Below, piece by piece: positions 29,701 to 42,496 of a stretch of DNA of 64,000 bases; position 1 is the stretch's first letter; each line of letters starts with the position of its first letter. Location: the NCBI GenBank assembly GCA_000231825.2, contig JH720325.1:476696-540695 (forward strand), in the 5' to 3' direction. The position numbers and the translations under genes were made by a program. Below the pieces are notes generated by a model. That model saw only the letters and a list, made by a program, of their open reading frames with translations, had not been told where the DNA came from and did not search any database. The stretch is from Tetrahymena elliotti 4EA. Taxonomy: Eukaryota > Ciliophora > Oligohymenophorea > Hymenostomatida > Tetrahymenidae.

Positions 29701-31354
29701 TTTTCTATAAGAAACTATAATTCGTATGTATTTACTTAGCTTTTATTGAAAGATAATAAAAATAGCTTCTCCTAGTATTTATAATAAGTTGTCTTTACTT
29801 ATTTTATGTTTTTTTAATTATTTTTGATGAAAAAAAAGTAAGTATCAAAATCTAAAACTTTATTATTAATATTTATTGATAGGATGCTAGATTCAATCGC
29901 GCAAAATTATAATATTAACATATGTCATTTAGTGGTAGCATAAAGTGCACAAACAAAATTCTTCTCAATTTTGAGAGGTGTAGGGAAGATATCATGAGAT
30001 AAATTTTATTATTAATTTTTATATTATAAACAATAATTAACTTATCCTCCATTAATTTGGTAATACAAAATTCTAAGCTACTTCTCATTTAATTTACTTT
30101 TATTATTTATATCAAATATCACTCGATATCTCAAAAGCAATTTTTCTTTGTTTTAACATTCGAATATATATTATTATGTATTGAGTGATTTGAATTCAAT
30201 CAATACATACATATTCAAAATTTAATCAAAACACAAGGTATATTTGCAAGAATTTATTTTTTGACGCATTCTGAAGAAGAACCTCTTTTAATCTTATCAG
30301 TTTTGTACAGTTATTATGAATCTTGGATCAATTTAATATAGATTTATTAGTATCTTTTTGCCATTTATACCTCTTCAAATCTGATTACTTATCCTGTGAA
30401 ATTAAAAAAAATCTAAATCAATTTATTTCATTAAAGCTTACACACAAAATTGACTTTTCTTTTTTCTCATATTCAACTCATTTTTATTCTAAAATCTATC
30501 TTTTTTCTCTATATAAAGACTCTCAAGAGGTTTTCAATTGTTTTAATTTTTTTTTACACACATAAAATAAACCACAGTGCATTAAATATCAAAAAGAAAA
30601 TATTTTTTCTCTTTTCTAAAGTATTTTATTGCGCTTCATTTAGGCTTGCTGATAATTAACATTAAAAAAAGGCATAAATTAATTAAAAGAGTATAGAAAG
30701 AATCAAATAAAAACAGCAAGAATCAGCAATTTGTATTATTCAAATAATTAATCAATAATATTTCTTGTATTTTTCAGTTTGAATACTGGGAAAGTCATTT
30801 TTTAGCATGGTAATTTTCTATGTAATTTTCATATGATTCTAAAATAAATAAGCTTTTTAATGCAAATTTGGCAGATTTTAGGAAAAATAAAAAAGTTTTA
30901 AAGAAAAATGAAGTGAGGGAGGGAGGGAGGCAGGCAGACAGACAGACAGAACAAATGAATAGTTTTAATTATAAGAAAGAAGCGGAATATAGAGAATCGT
31001 CATTCATAAGAAAGTATATAGACGAAATATAATTATATTCCTAAGAATAATAATCAAAAAACATAAGAGAAAGAAACGAGATTGATTTAATACTTGATTA
31101 ACAAAAAAGAAAAGTTAATAAAGAAAGAAAGAACCTAATCAAACCTGGTCCAAACTTAATCAAAACCGCCAAGTAAAAAAGGTATTTAATGTTGATAAAA
31201 TATACTCAATTCTATCTATCTAATTCTCCTTCATTTTGCTTATAACCTCACCATTTATTCAAAAACCATAATAAAAAGTCTAAGGAAAGGAGACCACCAA
31301 ACAGACTTGCCCATCTTTAAAATATATTCATAATAGATTTAAAAAGAAAAGAAT
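29701..31354. other. Divergent intergenic region, about 1.65 kb
   Basis: Lies between two divergently transcribed genes, so it should contain both promoters. Seen here: a tetranucleotide array at 30914-30951 and many A/T tracts. The + strand frames around 30323-30659 have no supporting features and look like chance. Confidence 0.45.
30914..30951. repeat. Drifting tetranucleotide array (GGGA to GGCA to GACA)
   Basis: A purine-rich run in which GGGA units pass into GGCA and then GACA units, in an otherwise roughly 80 percent AT background. It is a microsatellite with ordered unit turnover and lies upstream of the 31355 gene. Confidence 0.8.
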
Positions 31355-33793
31355 ATGGCTAGTAATAATTTCAAAATGAATCCAAACCAAATGTTGGGAT
31401 ATCCTCTAAATGCAGCAAATGGATAAAACAACATGATGCGACCTTTATAAAATGTCAATAACAATCAAAATGATAGCATGCAGTGCAGTGAAGTGTTAAC
31501 ACAAAATTTAACAAATGGTTTTATCCAAAGCTCAATCAATCAAAGCACTAACAATGATATAAGTGGTTATGAAAGAGCTCCTGATAAAAGACAAAAGCTA
31601 AATGATGGAAATATGGGATCAAATGGCAATAACAACAATAATTTAGGGTTATAGGGAGGAAACTAGATGGGAGGTATACAAAACCAAAACTTTTAGGAGA
31701 GAAAAAATGAAAATTTCAATAACTTAACTACTTAAAAAGAGAATGAAAAAAAGAATTAGCAGAATCTTCTCAAAGAGTTTGATGCTATGCAATTTCGCTA
31801 TTCCAATGAAGAGTAGATAAATTATTTTATTTTTTATTTGTAAATTCAATTAACAAAATTTCATCAAAGAAATTTCTTCTTGGCTATCAAATCATTTTAT
31901 TAGGGTCATCGAAAATAGATAAGGCATAACTCAAGTTAAAAAGCATACTTTCTCATCTCTAAAAATAAAATAAAGCATACCTATTTAAAATAAAGTATAA
32001 ATGAGAGTAATAGTTAATAAATGGATTTAAATTATTTTGATGGAATTTTGAGTTGTTTTTTGTTCTGAAAATAGTTATTAAGCTAGCATACATACCCCTT
32101 TTATATCAAATTTGAATAATATTAGTAGATAGTAATAATAATAATATCTTTTTTTTAAATAAATTTTTATTTTAGGTATAGCCATCAAATAAATAGATTC
32201 TGCAAGAGAATTGCTTCAGAAAAGCATGCTCAAGAAATTGCTTGCAAATTCCCTCTTTATAAGATGATCCGTGCAATTATTAAAAAATTTTTATTTAATG
32301 AATTGGAATTAATCTTCTTTGGTTATGTCTTGGAAGAGAGTAAATGGAAAGTAGATGATGTCGAAGTTCGTAAATAGGCATATTTTATGAATGATTTTTT
32401 GAATATTACAGAAGTCAAGGATGTCTTAGACTATAAGTCTGTCCTTCTTTATCTTATATTGAGTGCTTATGCAGTTAAATTTTATCTCAACGAAGAACAA
32501 GAAATGCGTGTTTTCAATCAACATATGCACACTATCGTTAAAGATTTCTCCCAACTTTTCCAATACTGGTCAAAGATTTATGGAACTACAGCTCTTAAAA
32601 TTATTCCTAAATCTCTTAATAGGGTCTATCGTAATCTCAGCAGACGTCCTAATGAACAAAACAAAAAGTTACATGAAGATTACAATGCTTTAGTAGATGC
32701 AATCATTTAAATTTCTCCTCCCTACAATAATGAAAAAGGAGGTGAAGGATCTGCTGCATAAGCTCCTTAAGAATCTGGAAAATAGAGTAAAGGCTCAGGT
32801 AAAAATAACGCTTCTTAGATTAATTAACCTGAATAAAGCCAAACCTCAAACTTAACCAAAGCTTCAATGAATTTTTAATCTACTCAAAAAGATTATCTCT
32901 AAAAAATAGTGGAGTAAAAGCAATAAGAAGAATAGCGTAAATAGCAATAATCATAGCAATTACTCTAGCAATCATCACAATAATAGCAACAAGGCCAAGC
33001 TAACTAGCCATTATAGCCTCAAATTGGTAAAAATATTGTAAATAAACCAATTGGAGGAACAGGATTAGATAGCATCAGTAGTGGATATAATTAAACAGGA
33101 TTTTCACAAAACAATTTTTTGAATTAGCAAAACCAGAAGTTTGCAGGAAATAATTAATAGTCATAAAATCGTGAATTAGGCGATTTCTAAAATGAATTTA
33201 TAAGTTAGAGTGCAACAGGTATTTTGCAATCTGATGCCATACAAAAGAAGGACCTTAATTTCATTTAAGGATTTAATAGCAACAATAATATGAATGAAAA
33301 CTTTGAATTCATAAATATGAATCCAATTAATACATCAAATAGCAATTATAGCTTTAACAATAATTATCCAAGCCTTAATATAAATATGTAATATCCTTCT
33401 TTCTTAGGAATTCAATCAAGCTAGGCTTAATTTGATGGAGCAAATAAAAATTTAAGCTTCAATTAAGGTAAGGCAGGAGCATAGGGCATGAACATCCACA
33501 ATATGGGTTAAGGACCCTCAGCTTCTAATTTACCAGGCCAGTCTATCAATGGCTAAAACTTTGGATTACAATCAAGTGGCAATTTTGAAGCCAATAATCC
33601 TTCTGCAGGAAATGTATCTACAAATCTAGGATAATCAGGAGTTTTTAATACTTCTAATTTAGCTTTCCCTAATGGATTTATGGGACAAAGCAACAACTCA
33701 TTTAATTAACCTCAAGTCGGATTTAATTCTATTCCATATTTCTAAAGCTAAGGCTTCCTCAATCCATCATAGCAACAATAAAAAAAGAATTGA
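31355..33793 (+). CDS. Q/N-rich protein with a central helical domain, function unknown
   Basis: ATG at 31355 (MASNNFKMNPNQMLGYPLNA); exons 31355-31839 and 32176-33793 (intron 31840-32175) give exactly 700 codons before TGA. Domains: a low-complexity Asn/Gln/Gly N-terminus (residues 1-140); a well-folded-looking, codon-normal core (about 150-330) with many hydrophobic and aromatic residues (SHQINRFCKRIASEKHAQEI, LILSAYAVKFYLNEEQEMR); then a long Gln/Asn/Gly/Ser tail with poly-Gln (about 400-700). The core does not match a family I know. Q/N-rich flanks around a helical core are typical of RNA-binding or condensate-forming regulators, but no RNA-binding motif is visible. The intron boundary was chosen because it restores frame (IFYL-YSHQINR). 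Confidence 0.8.
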
Positions 33794-33837
33794 AAAACAT
33801 GAACGAATTTTCAAAGAAAAAATACATTATAAATAAA

Positions 33838-33895
33838 GCAACTGACTGACTGGCTGACTGAATAACTAACTAACTAAATCTAACTAAATAATTAA
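33838..33895. repeat. Tetranucleotide array ACTG passing into AACT
   Basis: Tandem ACTG/GCTG units (actgactgactggctgactg) run into AACT units (aactaactaactaa...). Located about 45 bp after a stop codon. Confidence 0.75.
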
Positions 33896-34122
33896 ACAAA
33901 CATATTAAAAATATAAATCTATCTCATTATTCATGAATGTTTGACAATTGTTAATTAATCTCTGCTATACTACCTCATTTATTTATCATCTGTCCTAGTG
34001 ATTGTGAATTGCTACTTTCATTCATACAGTTAGTTACCTTTCAATATCTACTAAGAAATTTGTTTGGATTTTATTATTGGAACTTTTGTAACAACTAGTT
34101 AGTAGCTGTAATTTTTGTGGAT

Positions 34123-34151
34123 TTATCTATCTATCTATCAATCAATCAATA
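34123..34151. repeat. Tetranucleotide array TCTA passing into TCAA
   Basis: TCTA units followed by TCAA units in direct succession. Simple repeat in noncoding sequence. Confidence 0.75.
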
Positions 34152-34741
34152 TATCTTTTATATATCTTATCTCTAACAAGTTTGTTTTTTCTTTATAATA
34201 TATTAACTATCATATTCTTTATAAAATCTATTATCTGATAAAAGTCTCATTATGTTTCATGAATTTGTGATTGAATTATCAATTAATTTTAGCCTGCGAT
34301 TAATTGTAGTGTCATGTCATGTCATTTCATTTAAATTTTTTTCATAAAGTAAGTGAAGTTCTATTTCAAATAATAATGTTAGAAGTATTTCAATCTTCAA
34401 TAAATAAACTTCATCACAAAAAATAGTTAATTATTAATTGATTATTAGGAATTACTCCATATAATTCTGATGCAATCAATGCCCTAAAATAGTCTTTTAA
34501 AATTTGATTTAAAATGAAATATAATAAATACTGAAAGATTTTTTACTTAAATGGCATCAGAAATGTTATGAGATTGAATTAATTTTGGATTAATTTCTGT
34601 TTAAATCCTATTTTGCAAAACTAAATTTATCAAATTTTTTCTTAATTTTCTCTTTGTTTCTTAATAAAACATATAACTTTTAAATAGAAGATTCTTGTCT
34701 TTACTTTTTCAATTAGGTAATAATTTAAGATTCAGATCAAA

Positions 34742-36681
34742 ATGATTATGAGAAGTTCTAAACTAATTCAAACTTTTAAACAAAATATTTTATAAGTAAC
34801 TAAAACGCAAACGAGAATAAATCTCTTATGCTAACCAATCATTTACTAGTTTTCATAGAATAATAAAAACAATAATAAAAAACAACCTGATAATTTAGGT
34901 TAAAATAAGAATGTTAATTCACTAAATAGTAACTTTTAAAATATAAAAACACTTAGCATTAAATACCAAGACTTGATGGAATGCATGTATTAAAAATAGT
35001 TTGAAAAAGGTATTGAAATGACTAAAAAATATATCCATGAAAAAGAAAGAAATTTTGGAAAACGCTATGAGAACTACGAAGATGATTTACTCTTATAATC
35101 TTAATTCACTTTAGAGAGTTTAGAAGAAGATGCCATATAAAAATCTATCTAATTGGCAACTACTGCTTTTGAAATATGTTTAAAGAAGAAAAACATTAAA
35201 ACTGGCCTTCATTGCTACATGTTCCTTTTTTCTATTTGGTGGGATGCTCAAGACTTTCCGGAAATCAAAGAATTTGCAAACAAAATCAAAGAATTATCTG
35301 AGAGTTAAGGTATTAATTATTCTATCTTTTATTAAGTAGATTATTAGTAGATTGTTCGGTTTTAGATGAATAGACAGTAATATGTTTTTTTAGCAAAATA
35401 AATTAAATTTTCGAAATAAATTGCATTCATTCTATTTTCTAAATCAAAAAGATATTTTAATATAGATTTTTTATATTTTGTTGAACAATTTTTAAATTGA
35501 AATAGAAATTTATACTGAAAACAGATTTGAAATAATCAATTCAATGAGTTAGATTTAATAAGAAGAAGGATAATTTTAAAAATCCATTGAAATACTTGAA
35601 GAATATGCAAAAGATTTAGAAAGAACCTTTTAATTCTTGTAATAGGAAGGAGAAGGTTTAAATGAAAAAAGAGAGAGCAAAATAGATGAAGATGATCTTC
35701 AAGATGAGTTAGATTTGATTTAGAGGAGATTATTTTCTTGTCTTCTTACTATATCTAGAGTTTATTAATCATTAGCTGATTGTGCCATTATTGCTAGAGA
35801 ATGGGAAATATTCTAAAAATATATGGATTGCTCAAATTAAATCTTAGCAAGCCTTACTGAAGAGTATTAAGATGATAAAAGCTCTACCTCAATAATTAAA
35901 TCAATTAAAGCTAAATCTCTATTATTCAAATCTAAGTAACAAAATGCTATTTATGAACATGACAAGGCTTTTGAATATCTCCAATCTTCATAAAAACTTA
36001 TTCAAGAAAATCCTCAATTGTATGAATAATAGAAAATATTCTTCTATTCGGCACTAGCTTTACATTTTGAAGAAAGACAAGATCTTTAAAATTCACTCAA
36101 ATACATAAACCTTATTGATTCATCATTGTAATTATTACTTAAAATTTATTTTTTAAAGACTTAATTAAAAATCTATTTGGAATAGAAAAAAAGGAAAAAA
36201 ATCTTAAATATAAAAGTGCAGAGACTCTCTTTAATATTATGTCAAAACGATTACTTACAGCAGATTAAAAAATGAGAAGCTTGCATTTTAGAATTTATAA
36301 ATTTATTTAGAAACTCAATAGGGTAAGAGTAATAGAAGTTATAACTATATTACTAACTTAAACACATAAGCAATTTACTATGAATCAATACATGATTATA
36401 CATCAGCAATAGAAAAAATGATTGAATGTGAAAAAGTATCAGAATAATATTTTGGAAAGGAATCAGCAATTTAACAAAATACCTTAATTTATCTTTACAA
36501 ACTAATGTTATTAAAGATCTAATTTGAAAAGACTTTTGACCAAAAAAAAGACCAAATTATAGAAATTAAGAATAAGTCATAAGATTGTTTAAAAATACTC
36601 AAATCAAAATAGTGCTATGGATAAATTGAGTAATAATTTAAATAGTTATTGAATGAATGCTTAGCTTAAATTAACATTTGA
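34742..36681 (+). CDS. Helical-repeat (TPR-like) protein with a probable mitochondrial presequence
   Basis: Exons 34742-35309, 35506-36127 and 36186-36681 (introns of 196 and 58 nt) give exactly 561 residues. Both introns are forced by frame: without the second, the frame hits TGA at about 36277. The N-terminal 40 residues lack Asp and Glu and are rich in Arg, Lys, Ser, Thr and Gln (MIMRSSKLIQTFKQNILQVT), as in mitochondrial targeting presequences. The remainder is helical, with alternating aromatic/Ala positions suggestive of TPR pairs (QAIYYESIHDYTSAIEKMIE, NLQIYLETQ). The TPR call is from pattern only; the partner is unknown. It could be a mitochondrial assembly factor of TTC19 type, but nothing specific shows that. 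Confidence 0.75.
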
Positions 36682-37208
36682 TGATAACTTAAATATTTTA
36701 ATTGATATTCATCATCATTTAATAAATCTCAGTAAATTTTAGGATGAAATATTTAACTATTTATTTATTTGTTCATTTTTCTTTTATTTCTAAAAGAAAA
36801 ATATCCATATTTATTAACTTTTAACACTTATAATCATCAAACTAAAAGAAATCATAAAAATAAATGTCTCTTCAACTATTAAAGAAAAAAAATTTTATTC
36901 ATAATATTATCATTTCAAAAAGATATTTAAACATATATATATTTTTACCATCTTTGTTAAAAAATAAAACATTAATTAATTTTTTTAATTTTAAAAGAAT
37001 CAAAATAAATATAAAGTATTAAATTGTATTCAAAAGTAAATACTTATTATATATACATACCTAAATAGTTTCACTATAAATATTTTTAAAATAAAGAAGA
37101 TTGATAGTCTTGTATATTGCCTTTTTTAATATTTCAAAGATATTTTTCACTGATATTTTTATTAATTCTGAAATATTTCATATAAAAATTAAGAAAATTT
37201 TGGATTAT
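36682..37208. other. Convergent spacer, about 0.5 kb
   Basis: Between two convergent stops; AT-rich, presumably holding both 3' ends. Nothing else seen. Confidence 0.5.
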
Positions 37209-39060
37209 TCATTCAAAATGTAAATCTTCTATATGTCTAACTGGATGATAATGCAATATAGGACTAACTACTTTATTGAATGCAGCTAAAGTCAAAATAA
37301 GATTTTCATATTCATTGAAAAGGCTATTTTAAATTGAATTAATTTCTTTAAAATTGACACTCAGTTAAACATCAAACATATATTTGTGATCAAGTAATCC
37401 TCTTAGTAATTTAATATAATCTAATTTGTCTTTTTTCTATTAGAATAATTAAAAATAATAAAGAAAAATAAAATTGTTAAAATTAATTTACCCTCTTTTG
37501 ATCAAATATATTAAAACCAAATTAAAATTCCTGTAAATGTTTTGCTTAATGTAAAGCAGTAGAAAGAGTTTTAGGATCAAATTTATCTGCCTTGTTGTCA
37601 GACTAGTAATCAAAGCTGACTAATTCTAAATTTTAATTTTAGGAAATTTAATCAAAGAACTTCTAAAAATAATCAAATTCTCCTTTAGAATAATACATAA
37701 TTCCTAGTTTTTTAACAGTCTAGTTCATAGCAATTCCCTTTCCTATAAAAGATAAACCTTTTATGTTTGTAGGGATAGAATCACTAGAAATAATTTAAAT
37801 ATCATCAATTGATTCATTAGCTTTTAATCCTGTATAAATTTCTTTGTAAGAGAGTAATCTTTTTCCTTAATAATCGATGTGAACTTTTAATAGTGTTTTT
37901 GAGAAATGTAATACATAAGAAAGCATAAGAGCAACTTCATCACTTTTTGAGACAACTTTAAGAGAGGTTAAATTTTTAGATTTCCCTAAAGCAATACCCA
38001 TTTCTATAGCTTAAGTTACACTAATAGGACCAAAATAGGATATTGATGGAATTCTTTCAATTGATTGGCCGATTTTAGAACAAGATAAAATATAAACATT
38101 AAGCATAACTAAATTAATTTAGACTAAATTCTAACTTTTACATTTAAAAACTCCTTCAAAAAACTTAGATAAATTTGTATTAACTAACTCAAATTCTGAT
38201 TAGATCAAATTAAGTTGCAAGGTAATTGTTTACAGTTCTTTCATTTCTGAGATAGATTTACCTATTTCGTTGATAGGATTGTCCTATTAGAAATCACAAT
38301 CAGCAATCTTTATATCTAAGTTTTTCAAATTATTTCTATTAAAGTATAAAATGTTATTTACAAAACGCAAACATTTTTTGTCTAATTCACATTCAACAGT
38401 ATTCATGCTAAAAGTTTCTAAACATCCCTATCCATCTTGATTACTTGTAAGTGCTTTTTCAAAATTTTACAAAGTTTGATGATTAAGTTGCATAAGTGTA
38501 GAATTTAAACTAAAATGTTTAAGTTTTGAAAGACTTCCATTGCTAGTAGGTTAAAATAAAGGAATTTTCATGCGAGTTGGATTAGTTTGGAATATATCAT
38601 CTTAATTTTATATTTGCAAAATTTCTAAACTAGTTAAACCTTAAACCATGTTGAAGAATTTATGCAAATCAGCCTATTTAAATTTATGAAAAAGCTAAAT
38701 GAACTTAATTTTTATAGCTTTTATTTTATCTCCTTTAACGAATTCATACGTGTCCTAAATGTTTTTTGAATCAATGTCTTCTATTACTAAAAAGACTTGC
38801 TCTTAGTGTTGGTTAATTCTCCTTTAAAGAGACTTAAGCTTATTTTTGCAAATAGAATTGATCATAGATATATTGTATTAAACAATATCATTTTGATCAT
38901 AACCTTCAGTTTCAATGATGATTTGCTATTCTTCTAGTTCAACTTAATCTTCATCATCTAAATCTTCATTAATCAATAGAGCTATCTAATCCAATGAATG
39001 ATTTCCTTTACATCCTATTGTGCAACTAGATACATAATATCTCTTTTTAAAATTAATCAT
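37209..39060 (-). CDS. Divergent leucine-rich-repeat-like protein
   Basis: ATG at 39060 (MINFKKRYYVSSCTIGCKGN); exons 39060-37492 and 37436-37209 with a 55-nt intron give 598 residues. After an acidic N-terminal patch (EDLDDEDQVELEEQ), the protein shows recurring L-x-x-L and L-x-I/L-x-L units (NNLKNLDIKIADCDFQ, KNLTSLKVVSKSDEV, QTVKKLGIMYYSKGEF), spaced by 25-60 residues, as in irregular LRR proteins of ciliates. No F-box, kinase or NACHT motif seen. Likely a soluble binding protein. The LRR call is moderately supported; the function is unknown. Confidence 0.7.
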
Positions 39061-40472
39061 TTTCAAATATTTATTATTAAAGGTTGATGTTTTAATTATT
39101 TAATTTTAGAAGATCGAAATAGAAGTATCTTATACAATTTTGCTTTTTTTTATTAATTATGAAAAGAATAAATAGCATTAATAATCTAATCTTTTTTATG
39201 CTAAATATGCTAATTATTGCTCTTAATTTGTTTGAAAGAGCTTTTCTGATCAAAATCAATTTATCATTTATTCTTTCAAGACAAAAAAGTAAGAAAAAAC
39301 TTCGGAATTAAAAACAACAAATCACATTCAAGTAGAAGTTAAAAATTTCATATCCCCAACAATTAACTCAAAAAAATTTCTAAAATATCTCATTGAAAAC
39401 CAAATTTTTTTTTACAAAATAAATATCTATATACTTTATTAAGTTTTCTCATTGCAAATGATTACTTCTTTTCAAATTAACAACTAAATCTTACATATAT
39501 TAACAATAAATATAGAAAAGTTGATATACTTTTTTTTATTTAGCTTCTTAATATCTTTTCTTATTTATTATTCTTAATACTTATTTATCTGCTAGTTTCA
39601 AACTTCTACAATATCAATAACAAATTATTTTAAGAACAATTAAAATTAATAATTTATTAGTTTAATTCTAAAAATGTAATATTTTCTCAGTAATTTACAA
39701 GATCAAGTAAAATTGCTTCATCATCATTTATGAGTTTAAAAGGCTATTAAACATAAAAGACTACTATTTTCTTAAAATTTTGTAAAATTCACAAAAGTTT
39801 GTAACTTTAATTAAAAAATATGATTGTTTTTTTAAAAAATCTTTAAAATACTTACATATTATCTTCAAATTCTTTTTAAAATCTTTAGAATAGAATAATA
39901 AAGACTCTTATATTTAAGAATCAGTGAGGTAATTAAAAGTTGAAAAAGAGTATCTTCTGATAGTTAAAATAGAAAGAAGTAAATGGTAAAATAGATAAAT
40001 CGATAACTTGAAATTAAACAGTTTAATATGATATATATAATAATAATTCAATATTCAAAATTATATCCTTATGGAAGGTAGTTTACTTGGAAAATCAATA
40101 TGGGAAATATAAAAAAATTAATTAAAATTATGAGGTAGTCAGGCAGGCAATTTTCAAGCAAAAGAAGAATGATAGATAGAAAAGGAAGAATTTAGGAAGG
40201 AATAAAGCGAAGTGATGAATGATAATAATTAATAATGATATTTTTTATGATTTAATAATTTAAAATTGGAAGAGTTGTTGTGTTTAGAGAAGAAACGAGA
40301 TAAACTAAAAATCAATTTTTATATTGATTCTTTTAAATTAAAGCTAAAGTCTTGAAAAAAAGCCAAAGTGAGCACTACAAGAGGAAAGTAAATAGTAGAA
40401 TCAGAAGACGAAGAAGATATCTAGAGCTTTCCATAGCAAGCCCTACTTTAGCACTAATACCACAGTTAGATA
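39061..40472. other. Divergent intergenic region, about 1.4 kb
   Basis: Between divergent genes at 39060 (-) and 40473 (+). An open, acidic stretch at about 40378-40472 (ESEDEEDIQSFPQQ) runs in frame into the downstream gene, so an extra 5' exon or upstream start is possible there. The rest is AT-rich without coding character. Confidence 0.45.
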
Positions 40473-42496
40473 ATGGCAAGCATAAATAATCCCATAAATA
40501 ACTAAATCTCTCCAAATTAAAATCAATAAGTTAGTAGCATTGTCAGAAATTAAGCAAATAATATATTGGGCAGACCATCTTTGCATTAGATGAAGTAAAG
40601 CGTTAAAGATGCCTTATGCGGGTCAAGAGTGTTTTATGTTTCCATGACTTCTTTGTCAATCTGCATGCAACTTATTTATGGAAACAATTTGAGGGATGAA
40701 GTTGCTTAAGGGGAATATGAACCTTTTATTTATCTTTTTTTGGTTGTATTGAGTGGCTATTTATTTTGGACTTGTGGAAAGAATCCAGGATATGCTCCTT
40801 ACGAAACTGATGACATTGAATTACAGCATACTCAATTACGGGAATAAAGCAGTAGCGATAATTAGAATAATTAAGATATATAAATAAGTTCAGATAGGCA
40901 TGATGCCTATGATTTACATAGCAATAAAAGTTAGCGTTCATCAAACAATTAGAATTTAATACCTTAGAATTCTCTTGCGATGGCAGCAAGTGTAGAGTAA
41001 CAAAATAGTGAAGGCAGAAAAACAAATTCAAAATAATCTCAAAAAGAAGAATATGATGAAATCAATGAAAAATAGAATAATTAATTAGATTAAAATTTTA
41101 ATAGAATATACACTAAAATAGGAAAGAGACATAGTGATATTGTTTATAGTAGTAGCTAGTATTCTCAAAAAAATAACATCAATAACAGTGATAATTAGAA
41201 TTATCACCCAATAGTAAATTAAGAAGAAGATGCAATTCTACCGAATACTAAGCATTCAAGTGGTCATAGAAACCATTCCGCTAGCGAGTTATCTTAAGAT
41301 TTAAGAAACGATTTTTAATAAGAAACCAATTCTTTTAACACTAGCGGTAGTAACTCTTAAAGAGTATCAAGCAATACAAACGAAGATAGTGAAAATAATG
41401 AATAACTAGATGCAGTAGCTTAGCTCTTTTATTGTCATATATGTAAAAGGCACTAACCATTCAGATCAAAGCACTGTGATGACTGTGGCAGATGTATTTG
41501 CAAATTTGATCATCATTGGTAATTATTACTTTCTAATAAATTTAATTTTGAGTTAAAAATTCTAAACCTTTTTAATTATAGTATATATAATCAAATAAGC
41601 CAGCCTATCATTATTTTCCAATAAAAAAATAATGTATTGGAAATATAAGAATTTTAAATTTCATAAAATAAATAAAGATAAATAAGCAAGCAACTTTAAA
41701 ATAAATTTGAATCACATTTATAATTATTTTATTGTTATTAATAAACAGCTTTTGGATTGGAGGATGTGTAGGTGAACTAAATCATAGAAAATTTTGGCTC
41801 TTTTTACTTTTACAAAGCATAATTATTTTTTGGACTTTCTTGAATGTAGAAAAAATTAAGTTTAAATTTAAATTCAAAATATTTTAATAAAAAATAAAGT
41901 CTTTAAATGCATTAGACAGATATATTACAGTTGATAAAGATGGTTAGGAATCATACTCTTAAGAATACGGTGCATTTGCAGTTTTAAGCTTTGTACTATT
42001 CGTTTTGCTACTATTCACTGTAATAAATTTGCATTTATTTACTTTAATTTCTTTTAAAAATAAGAATGTAAATCAATAGACAAAAACTAAATTAGAAATA
42101 ATAAGTCTTTTTGAGATTTTTTAAGCTTATTTGCAATTGAAGTAGAGTTTATTAATAAACATTTTATTTATCTAATTAGGGTGTCTTGTGTTTTTATCAT
42201 ACTTTTCTAATTTTAACAAATTAAACAACATGGGAACATGTTAAAAAAGATAAGATATCTTATATTGCTAAATTTCCAAAAGGATTTTATCCTTTTAGTT
42301 AAGGAGTTTATTAGAACTTAAAATTGATATTTTTCCACAATAATCAGATAAGGTAAATATTATTTAAGTGGTGAAAATAAATAAGTATTAATTTAATAAT
42401 ATTAGAGATTGGTAAGTTCCCACTCTAAGAGAAGCATAGTAGAGACATTTGAATACTTTTAATATATTTGAAAATGAATATTATAATTGCTGTTGA
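40473..42496 (+). CDS. DHHC-type palmitoyltransferase (protein S-acyltransferase)
   Basis: Transfers palmitate from CoA to cysteines of membrane-associated proteins; an integral membrane enzyme. Exons 40473-41518, 41749-42019, 42180-42352 and 42406-42496 give 526 residues. Order: two N-terminal membrane segments (VFYVSMTSLSICMQLIY; PFIYLFLVVLSGYLFWTCG); a NPGY element; a long hydrophilic Ser/Asn insert (about residues 110-310); the Cys-rich domain with CHICKRHQPFRSKHCDDCGR and CKFDHHC-FW; two more membrane segments; the TTWEH form of the TTxE motif (preceded by LILTN); then a tail ending CC. The catalytic DHHC cysteine codon (about residue 349) is split by an intron (TG/C). All family hallmarks are present, so activity is expected. 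In-frame open sequence upstream of 40473 ends at a TGA near 40357, so the start is likely but not certain. Confidence 0.95.

Larger units (their letters stand above)
33794..34741. other. Intergenic spacer, about 0.95 kb
   Basis: Contains the 3' flank of the Q/N-rich gene and the 5' flank of the next gene. Two tetranucleotide arrays are present (33838-33895 and 34123-34151), and gtcatgtcatgtcatttcat lies near 34315. No gene. Confidence 0.5.

Noticed and set aside
30323..30659. Forward open frames of 69-80 codons
   Set aside because: Phe/Ser/Tyr/Lys composition typical of random AT-rich sequence, no homology features, and located in a divergent promoter region.
40726..41031. Reverse open frame of 101 codons
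   Set aside because: Antisense of the Ser/Asn-rich insert of the DHHC enzyme.
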